DNA from: Afipia sp.
GTDB lineage: Bacteria; Pseudomonadota; Alphaproteobacteria; Rhizobiales; Xanthobacteraceae
Assembly (NCBI GenBank): GCA_024508675.1
Contig: JANINQ010000021.1
Location: 62,001-126,000 of the forward strand
Length of the DNA: 64,000 nucleotides
Direction of reading: 5' to 3'
Numbering within the stretch: the stretch's first letter is position 1; each line of letters starts with the position of its first letter. Below the pieces are notes generated by a model that was not told the origin of the DNA, did no database searches, and was given only the letters and a program-made list of their open reading frames with translations. Shown here piece after piece: positions 19,631-26,040 of this stretch. A program made the translations under genes and the position numbers.

Positions 19631-21336
19631 TCTGCAGCTTCCTTGGGCGCGAATTCCTCGGGGAAATACTTGATGACGCTGGTCAGTGGATTCGAGGCCG
19701 CCTGTCCCAGACCGCAGATGGATGCATCGCGCATCGCCTGACTCAATTCATTGAGCAGATCGCGGTTCCAGACCCGCTGCTCCATGAGAATTGCCGCCTT
19801 CTGCGTTCCGACACGGCACGGGGTGCACTGGCCGCAACTTTCATCCTCAAAGAAGCGCATCAGGTTCAGTGCGGCATCCTTGACCTGATCCTTGTCGGAC
19901 AGAATGACCACCGCTGCCGATCCAATAAAGCAGCCGTATTTTTCAAGCGTGCCGAAATCGAGCGGAATGTTGTCCATCGACGCCGGAAGAATACCGCCGG
20001 AGGCACCGCCCGGCAGATACGCATGGAACGTGTGCCCCTCGGCCATGCCGCCGCAGAATTCATCGATCAGTTCACGAACCGTGACGCCCGCGGGCGCGAG
20101 TTTCATGCCGGGATTCTTGACGCGGCCCGAGACGGAGTAGCTGCGCAGACCCTGACGCTCATTGCGGCCCTGCGATTTCCACCAGTCCGCCCCCTTCTCA
20201 ATGATGTCGCGCACCCACCACAAGGTCTCGATGTTGTTGATCAGTGTCGGCAGACCGAACAATCCGACCTGGAATGGATACGGCGGCTTGTGGCGAGGCA
20301 ATCCACGCTTGCCTTCGATGCTCTCGAGAAGCGCGGACTCTTCGCCGCAGATATAAGCACCCGCGCCGCGCCGCAGATGCAGCACCGGGCCGCCCGGCGG
20401 AAGTTTTTGGATTTCACGCGCGAGGATTTCGCGCGATGCCGGGTACTCATCACGCAGATAGATATAAACATCGGACGCTTCGACGACATACGCGCCGATC
20501 AGCATGCCTTCGATGAAACGATGCGGATCGGTTTCGAGGTAGTAGCGATCCTTGAATGTTCCCGGCTCGCCTTCGTCGCCGTTGATCGCCATCAGGCGGG
20601 GGCCTGGCTCGCCTAGCACCGCGCGCCATTTGCGGCCGGTGGGAAAACCCGCGCCGCCAAGTCCACGCAGCGACGCGCCATCGAGTGCGTTCAGCAAGTC
20701 CTCTTTCGACATCGCACCCGAGCGCAATTTTCCGAGCAGCGCATAGCCGCCCCCGGCGACGTAAGATTCGTAATCGATGTATTGCGGCAGATGTGCATGC
20801 GTATCGCCGTTGCTGGCCGCGGCCCATACGCTCGCCGTGCTCGCGTGATCGATGAAGTTATGTCCGACCTCGACCGCAGGCGCTGTGTCGCAGCGTCCCA
20901 CACAAGGCGCGCGCACAACCCGCACGCCGGGGCCTGCACTGTTCTGCAACTCGTTCAGCAGCGTTTCCGCACCAAGCATCGAGCAGGTCAGCGAATCGCA
21001 AACCCGGATGGTCAGCGGTGGAAGATTGGGCTGCCCCTCCTTCACCACGTCGAAATGCGCGTAGAAGGTCGCGGTCTCGAACACCTCCGAAAACGCAAGC
21101 CGCATCGAATCGGCCAGCGCGGCGAGATGGGCCGCCGAGATCTGGTTGTACCTGTCCTGAATGAGGTGGAGGTATTCGATCAGCAGATCGCGCCGGCGCG
21201 GACGATCCCCCAGCAGAATTTCAATATCTTCCGCGGCTTGCGGGTCTATCTGCCGCCCTTTGGGCGTCGCCTTGGCCCGCTTGCGGCCCTCGCCGGGGTG
21301 TTCGAATGGCTGAACTTTCTGCACGCTATGGCTCAT
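19627..21336 (-). CDS. Fused gamma-beta subunit (FdsG-FdsB) of NAD-dependent formate dehydrogenase
   Basis: The 569-residue protein joins a NuoE-like [2Fe-2S] domain (about residues 40-195; CDSLTC and CVGRCD cluster ligands) to a NuoF-like domain. The latter has the FMN/NADH motif GLGGAGFPTGRKW, GDEGEPGTFKDR, GAGAYICGEESALL and the [4Fe-4S] ligands ESCGQCTPC. It transfers electrons from FdsA to NAD+. In many organisms these are two genes, so the fusion is a lineage trait. The ATG at 21336 is preferred; an upstream in-frame codon at 21372 exists. A perfect dyad lies about 50 bases upstream at 21384-21400. Confidence 0.9.
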   Translation of the reverse strand: MSHSVQKVQPFEHPGEGRKRAKATPKGRQIDPQAAEDIEILLGDRPRRRDLLIEYLHLIQDRYNQISAAHLAALADSMRLAFSEVFETATFYAHFDVVKEGQPNLPPLTIRVCDSLTCSMLGAETLLNELQNSAGPGVRVVRAPCVGRCDTAPAVEVGHNFIDHASTASVWAAASNGDTHAHLPQYIDYESYVAGGGYALLGKLRSGAMSKEDLLNALDGASLRGLGGAGFPTGRKWRAVLGEPGPRLMAINGDEGEPGTFKDRYYLETDPHRFIEGMLIGAYVVEASDVYIYLRDEYPASREILAREIQKLPPGGPVLHLRRGAGAYICGEESALLESIEGKRGLPRHKPPYPFQVGLFGLPTLINNIETLWWVRDIIEKGADWWKSQGRNERQGLRSYSVSGRVKNPGMKLAPAGVTVRELIDEFCGGMAEGHTFHAYLPGGASGGILPASMDNIPLDFGTLEKYGCFIGSAAVVILSDKDQVKDAALNLMRFFEDESCGQCTPCRVGTQKAAILMEQRVWNRDLLNELSQAMRDASICGLGQAASNPLTSVIKYFPEEFAPKEAAE

Positions 21337-21383
21337 TCGAAATATCTCATTTCCGGATGCTTCAGGCCACAAACGATAACCTC

Positions 21384-21400
21384 TGGCATTTAGTATGCCA
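21384..21400. promoter_or_regulatory. Dyad in the fds operon promoter region
   Basis: The plus strand reads TGGCAT-TTAGT-ATGCCA, a perfect inverted repeat with six-base arms. It lies 48-64 bases before the fdsG-B start and is followed at 21402-21410 by GAATTATTC, a core also seen before the HTH-TorD gene and mobB. It is a candidate operator; the bound factor is unknown. Confidence 0.45.
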
Positions 21401-21506
21401 AGAATTATTCCAAGGTGTTAGCAAGAACAGCCGATTGTCCCGATCCCCCGCAATATGAAACAGAGTTCCAGTTCGCGCCGGGTGCGATGCCGGGACCTGG
21501 CGAACG

Positions 21507-21884
21507 CTAACGGACGCCGGGCTTGTCCCGGTCCAGATGCTTGGCCGCGAGGTCATCGAGATAATCCTGAAAGCGGCGGTCCGCATTCAGGCCAAGGTCA
21601 TGCAGGAATGCCCAGGAATAGATCCCGGTGCTGTGCATGTCGTCGAAACCGATCCGTATCGCGTAGTTTCCAACGGGATCGACGGAAAGAATGGTCACAT
21701 GGCGCTTGCCGCCGACAGTCTTCCGCTCTGCTTCCGTGTGACCCTGCACTTCTGCCGAAGGACTGGTGACCCGAAGCAGCTCAGCGGACAGGATATGACT
21801 GCTCCCGTCATCGAACGCGACCGTGAGTGATCGTCTGTCTTTCGAAAGACGAATTTCGACCGGCCAGACCGAAGACCCGTTCAA
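21507..21884 (-). CDS. DUF971 (gamma-butyrobetaine hydroxylase N-terminal-like) protein
   Basis: The 125-residue protein has the DUF971 pattern: WPVEIRL, FDDGSSHILSAELLRVTSPSAEVQGH, GKRHVTILSVDPVGNYAIRIGFDDMHSTGIYSW. This zinc-binding-type domain occurs alone in bacteria next to Fe-S and molybdenum cofactor genes (for example near Mrp). It starts at a TTG that overlaps the tusA stop (TTGA), indicating translational coupling. Its position between tusA and the formate dehydrogenase operon hints at a role in cofactor or Fe-S maturation, which is inference. Confidence 0.82.
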   Translation of the reverse strand: MNGSSVWPVEIRLSKDRRSLTVAFDDGSSHILSAELLRVTSPSAEVQGHTEAERKTVGGKRHVTILSVDPVGNYAIRIGFDDMHSTGIYSWAFLHDLGLNADRRFQDYLDDLAAKHLDRDKPGVR

Positions 21885-22114
21885 GCGACAGCCCCATCCG
21901 TCTTTTCAATCATGAAGACGATGCGTTTCTCGGCGCGCTCGACGACCTCGACACGATCACCGGTTTCCCGGATCAGATTCGGAATATCGATGATGGACAG
22001 AGGGTCGGTGCAATGCACCTCCAGCCGGTCGCCAGCCGACAGTGCCTTTAGCGCCTTGCGGGTCTTCAACACCGGCAGCGGGCACTTCAGGCCGGTTAGA
22101 TCGAGCTTGGTCAT
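21881..22114 (-). CDS. TusA/SirA-family sulfur carrier protein
   Basis: The 77-residue protein has the TusA signature LDLTGLKCPLPVLKT, with the sulfur-accepting C11 in a CPxP motif. TusA-like proteins relay persulfide sulfur, including to molybdenum cofactor and formate dehydrogenase maturation. The start is uncertain: ATG at 22114 gives GAGAG eight bases upstream, while ATG 22120 and TTG 22129 are in frame. The DUF971 gene overlaps its stop. The formate dehydrogenase setting suggests it feeds sulfur to FdhD, which is inference. Confidence 0.85.
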   Translation of the reverse strand: MTKLDLTGLKCPLPVLKTRKALKALSAGDRLEVHCTDPLSIIDIPNLIRETGDRVEVVERAEKRIVFMIEKTDGAVA

Positions 22115-22310
22115 GGACATGTCTCTCAATGACGGAGGCGCCTTTCGGCGTCAACGATACCAATGGCGTCTCTCGCACCGCACCATCAAGATGCCGCTCC
22201 TGGAATCCAGACCCGCGGCGGGCGGCAAAAGCGCGACAACTGGCAACTTGCTTTGCCCGGTTCCAAAGCACAAACTGAAACCGGATCACCTGATTTGCCG
22301 GGGGAAGGCC

Positions 22311-22466
22311 ATGAAAGTCTTTATCGTCGCACTGATTTTCGCAGGGCTCTCTGCCGCTGCGGTTTCCATGATCCTCAACAAGTTTCAGGAGCCGGGCTAC
22401 GTCGCATTCACGACCAGCGGAGCGCGCGTTGGCGATCCGGGTCACAACCTGATCGGGCCGAGCTGA
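22311..22466 (+). CDS. Small single-pass membrane or secreted protein, 51 residues
   Basis: An ATG preceded by GGGGAAGG opens a 51-codon frame. It has a hydrophobic N-terminal helix (MKVFIVALIFAGLSAAAVSMIL) and a C-terminus rich in Gly (ARVGDPGHNLIG). I do not know a function. Small proteins with this VGDPG-type tail are, to my memory, common in this bacterial group. It ends six bases from the convergent moeA gene. Confidence 0.6.
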   Translation: MKVFIVALIFAGLSAAAVSMILNKFQEPGYVAFTTSGARVGDPGHNLIGPS

Positions 22467-22472
22467 TTGGTT

Positions 22473-23729
22473 TCAGATCAGGTGTGAATAATCCAGAAAC
22501 CCGACCACCTGGCCGGGTTTGACGCTTGTGGTTTCTTCGCTGAGTTCGACCAGTCCATCGGTGTCCACCAGCGACGAGAGAAGACCTGCACCTTCCCGCG
22601 GAAATTTCGTCGCCTCCAACACCCCCTCACCGCTCCTGCGCAAACTGACCCGGACATATTCACGGCGGCCTGCCTTCTTTGTGTAGTTGAAAGCCGCCCG
22701 TACCGGCATCGGAACCGGATTTCTTTGAACCGTGCCAGCCAGCGCCAGAACGACCGGGCGCACGACGTAGGTAAACGTCACAAAGCTCGCCACAGGATTA
22801 CCCGGCAATCCGATCAGCGGCGTACCGTCAACAATGCCCATTGCAACCGGACGGCCCGGCTTGATCGCCATACGCCATAACACCAGCGTGCCGACGCTTT
22901 CGACGGCGGCCTTGACGTGATCTTCCTCGCCGGTGGACACACCACCCGACGTCAGAGTGAGATCGTGATGCGCAGCGGCATCTTTCAGTCCGGACGCCAG
23001 AGATGCGCGGTCATCCTTGAGAATTCCAAGATCGCTCACATCGCAGCCGAGCCGCTTCAGCATGGCGGTCATCATGAAACGATTGGAATCGAAGAGCTGC
23101 GCCGCGCCGCGCGGCGAACCGGGCGAGACCACTTCATTACCGGTTGAGAATACAGCGACACGTAGCCGCCGCCTCACTTCAACACGCGTCAAGCCGAGCG
23201 CCGCCATCAGCGCAATATCCTGAGGCCGCAACAGTTGCCCTGCGCGAAGGGCGATGTGGCCTTCGGGGATATCTTCTCCCGCAGGCCGCACGTTCGCGCC
23301 GGCCTTGAGACCCGGCGGCAGCACAACGCCACCTGACTGATCGACCTGCACGTCCTCCTGCATAAACACCGTGTCCGCACCCGCAGGCATCGGCGCGCCG
23401 GTGAAAATGCGAACCGCTTTTCCCGGGGAGATCGCCTCCACGGCCTGTGATCCGGCCTGGACACGGCCGGCAATGGTAAAGCGCTGCGCCGTATCGCGGG
23501 GCAAATCGGCGCTGCGAACCGCATATCCATCAACGGCAGAATTAGTGAATGGCGGCAGCGCCAGCGGAGCCTTGATGTCCGATGCCAATACGCGGCCATC
23601 GGCCTCAACGAGGCTGACCTCCTCGCTCTCTGCCACCGCATGAACGCGAGCCGCAATGATAGCGACGGCCTCATCGACGGACATCATCGGACCGCCAAAT
23701 GCAAAGCAATCGTCAGAGAGCTGCGCCAT
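22473..23729 (-). CDS. moeA: Molybdopterin molybdenumtransferase MoeA
   Basis: The 418-residue protein has all MoeA parts: ALPPFTNSAVDGYAVRSADLP near residue 60, VRPAGEDIPEG, VAVFSTGNEVVSPG, TSGGVSTGEEDHVKAAVE and GLPGNPVASFVTF. It inserts molybdate into adenylylated molybdopterin. It lies six bases after mobB and is probably co-transcribed. Two other MoeA-related genes occur at 38385 and 40332, so this is the canonical copy. Confidence 0.94.
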   Translation of the reverse strand: MAQLSDDCFAFGGPMMSVDEAVAIIAARVHAVAESEEVSLVEADGRVLASDIKAPLALPPFTNSAVDGYAVRSADLPRDTAQRFTIAGRVQAGSQAVEAISPGKAVRIFTGAPMPAGADTVFMQEDVQVDQSGGVVLPPGLKAGANVRPAGEDIPEGHIALRAGQLLRPQDIALMAALGLTRVEVRRRLRVAVFSTGNEVVSPGSPRGAAQLFDSNRFMMTAMLKRLGCDVSDLGILKDDRASLASGLKDAAAHHDLTLTSGGVSTGEEDHVKAAVESVGTLVLWRMAIKPGRPVAMGIVDGTPLIGLPGNPVASFVTFTYVVRPVVLALAGTVQRNPVPMPVRAAFNYTKKAGRREYVRVSLRRSGEGVLEATKFPREGAGLLSSLVDTDGLVELSEETTSVKPGQVVGFLDYSHLI

Positions 23730-23735
23730 GATCGA

Positions 23736-24263
23736 TCAGACTCCTGCGCCCTCATACGCAAGCACAGCTTCGGCCGGCACTGCGGCAGCCCGCATGATCC
23801 GCGCGATGGCAGGAATGTCGTCGAGATGAACGACCGGCAGTGTAGTGTCTACAGCGATATCCGCTGCGACACCTACAACAGTCGGGTCCGTTGGAAACAT
23901 CAGCGGCTTGCCGTTTGCCGCACGATGAACCTCGATTTTCGGATGATGATCGGCCTTGAACCCTTCGACGATCAGCAGGTCGACGGGTGACATCTTCGCA
24001 AGCAGTTCCCTGAACGGAGGTTCCGGCGCACCGCGCAATTCATGCATCAGCGCCCAGCGCCGCCCCGAGGAAACAAGCACTTCGGTCGCGCCCGCCTGCC
24101 GATGCTGCCAGGAGTCCTTGCCCGGAACGTCGACATCGAAATTGCTATGGGCATGCTTCATCGTCGAAACGCGCAGCCCCTCAGCGACAAGGTGTGGAAT
24201 CAAGCGGATCAGCAGCGTTGTTTTTCCCGCGCCGCTCCATCCTGACAGACCTATCACCCGCAT
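23736..24263 (-). CDS. mobB: Molybdopterin-guanine dinucleotide biosynthesis protein MobB
   Basis: The 175-residue GTPase begins with a P-loop (GWSGAGKTTLL) and has the MobB segment STMKHAHSNFDVDVPGKDSWQHRQAGA and LLIVEGFKADHHPKIEV. MobB assists MobA in making bis-MGD, needed by both formate dehydrogenases here. A hairpin at 24281-24315 separates it from the fdoGHI operon. Confidence 0.93.
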   Translation of the reverse strand: MRVIGLSGWSGAGKTTLLIRLIPHLVAEGLRVSTMKHAHSNFDVDVPGKDSWQHRQAGATEVLVSSGRRWALMHELRGAPEPPFRELLAKMSPVDLLIVEGFKADHHPKIEVHRAANGKPLMFPTDPTVVGVAADIAVDTTLPVVHLDDIPAIARIMRAAAVPAEAVLAYEGAGV

Positions 24264-24280
24264 TCAGCACTCCGAAACTC

Positions 24281-24315
24281 AAAGGGACTATCCGGCGATA
24301 CCGGACAGTCCCTTT
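24281..24315. terminator. Strong hairpin between fdoI and mobB
   Basis: Arms AAAGGGACTATCCGG (24281-24295) and CCGGACAGTCCCTTT (24301-24315) pair at 14 of 15 positions around a CGATA loop. On the minus strand the stem is followed by GAGTTTC, so termination of the fdo transcript is likely but not textbook. The same hairpin reads out towards AT-rich DNA on the plus strand. Confidence 0.7.
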
Positions 24316-24346
24316 ATATAGTTTAGCTGGCAATCGATAGGTGGAA

Positions 24347-25357
24347 TTATTCGGCCGGCATCGCCCGCGGGCTTCCGGTATCGGGCGCCCGCCCCTTCGC
24401 CTGCTCCTCCTGGACCCAGAGCGAATGGTGTTCCTTGGCCCAGTTGATATCGACGGCACCAGTGCCCATGGCATCGAAGGCACCTTCCATGCCGACAGTG
24501 CCGATGTAGATGTGCGCCAGAATGCCCGCAATGAAGAGCACCGCAATGATCGCGTGGATCACCGTCCAGAACTGGAGCGCCGTGACATTCGCCGGAATGT
24601 AGGGGAACAACATGAACCAGCCTGAGACGGACATCAGCAGACCACCGATGATAACCATCCAGAAGATACCCTTCTGACCGGCATTGAAGCGTTTGGCCGG
24701 CGGATGTTCGCCGTTTCGAAGGATGCCGCCGCCCTTCTTGATCCACTCAAAATCAAGTTTGCCCGGAATGTTATCCTTGATCCACATCAGGAACATGATC
24801 ACGAGGCCAAGCATGAACGGGAACGCGAGGTAGTTATGCGCGATCTTCCCCCAGGCGGTCAGGGTGGAAAACGCCTCCGCTCCGAACAGCGGCAAAATCA
24901 ACACGCGGCCAAAGCTGATGTTGAGACCAGACAGCGCCAGGATGATGAAGCAGATCGCGGTGAGCCAATGGGTGAACCGCTCGAAGCTGGCAAAGCGGAG
25001 AATCTTGACTCCGGAAAAACCATGCTCCACGCGAATGCGGCCGCGGATCAGAAGGAACGCAGCAAGCAGCACCAGCATGCCGATAATGACCACACCGCCA
25101 ACCATGGGAAGCGTGTGCCGCTGGAAGTCGCGCCAGTCCTTGCCGGCGGGCTGGATCAGGCTCGATGCCATCGGATCGGGAATGCTGATCCGGCCCGTGA
25201 TCTTGTCGCCCTCCTTCAACCCCTTGAGAAGCTGGTCCTCATGGACCGCATCAGCAGTGGGCTTGAACGATAGTTGCGCCGTTGCAGGACCGGCGACAAC
25301 GAACAAAAGCACAAGCGCTGCGCATACGGCCTTGAGAGTTGAGAACGAGATCGACAT
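24347..25357 (-). CDS. fdoI: Formate dehydrogenase cytochrome b556 (gamma) subunit, FdoI-like
   Basis: The 336-residue membrane protein has a cleavable-looking signal, a soluble stretch of about 60 residues, one membrane segment near residue 90, and then the four-helix cytochrome b of the FdnI/FdoI family. Histidines lie in RFTHWLTAICFI, HNYLAFPF and IHAIIAVLFIAGILAHIYIG. It anchors the periplasmic FdoGH dimer and passes electrons to quinone. It is longer than E. coli FdoI (about 210 residues) because of the N-terminal extension. Its stop codon overlaps the core GAATTATTC. Confidence 0.9.
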   Translation of the reverse strand: MSISFSTLKAVCAALVLLFVVAGPATAQLSFKPTADAVHEDQLLKGLKEGDKITGRISIPDPMASSLIQPAGKDWRDFQRHTLPMVGGVVIIGMLVLLAAFLLIRGRIRVEHGFSGVKILRFASFERFTHWLTAICFIILALSGLNISFGRVLILPLFGAEAFSTLTAWGKIAHNYLAFPFMLGLVIMFLMWIKDNIPGKLDFEWIKKGGGILRNGEHPPAKRFNAGQKGIFWMVIIGGLLMSVSGWFMLFPYIPANVTALQFWTVIHAIIAVLFIAGILAHIYIGTVGMEGAFDAMGTGAVDINWAKEHHSLWVQEEQAKGRAPDTGSPRAMPAE

Positions 25358-25429
25358 CGGTACGACCTTCCAATTTCAATCAACAATGATTTCGTCCGAA
25401 AGCTGCCTGGCATCCTTCGGCAATCGTGG

Positions 25430-26026
25430 TTAGCCGGTGGGTGAATCGGCGTAAGCGGTCTTCCAGCCCCACATGCCTGAGCCGTAGCCGCGCTTCATCA
25501 CGCGCTCCTTGTAGATTTCGGCAATAATAGCTCCGTCGCCCGCGAGCAGCGACTTGGTCGAGCACATCTCGGCGCAAATCGGCAGCTTGCCCTGGGCGAG
25601 ACGGTTGGCGCCGTACTTGGCGTATTCAGCCGGCGAATTGTCAGCCTCCGGGCCGCCCGCACAATAGGTGCACTTGTCCATTTTGCCGCGCGAGCCGAAG
25701 TTTCCGACTTTCGGATATTGAGGCGCGCCGAAAGGACATGCGTAGAAGCAATATCCGCATCCGATGCAGAGATCCTTCGAATGGAGCACCACGCCGTCTG
25801 CCGTGGTGTAGAAGCACGACACCGGACAGACCGCCGCGCAGGGTGCGTCGGTACAGTGCATGCAGGCCATCGACACTGAACGCTCACCGGGCTTGCCGTC
25901 ATTGATCGTGACGACGCGGCGGCGGTTGATGCCCCACGGCACTTCATGCTCGTTCTTGCAGGCGGTTACGCAGGCGTTGCACTCGATGCAACGATCGGCA
26001 TCACAAAGAAATTTGACGCGAGCCAT
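25430..26026 (-). CDS. fdoH: Formate dehydrogenase iron-sulfur (beta) subunit, FdoH-like
   Basis: The 198-residue protein carries cysteine groups for four [4Fe-4S] clusters: CDADRCIECNACVTACK, CMHCTDAPCAAVC, CIGCGYCFYACPFG and a split group with KCTYC. It is shorter than E. coli FdoH and lacks the C-terminal membrane helix, so attachment relies on FdoI. It transfers electrons from FdoG to the cytochrome b. It sits 14 bases after fdoG. Confidence 0.92.
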   Translation of the reverse strand: MARVKFLCDADRCIECNACVTACKNEHEVPWGINRRRVVTINDGKPGERSVSMACMHCTDAPCAAVCPVSCFYTTADGVVLHSKDLCIGCGYCFYACPFGAPQYPKVGNFGSRGKMDKCTYCAGGPEADNSPAEYAKYGANRLAQGKLPICAEMCSTKSLLAGDGAIIAEIYKERVMKRGYGSGMWGWKTAYADSPTG

Positions 26027-26040
26027 CGCTTATTCTCCTC

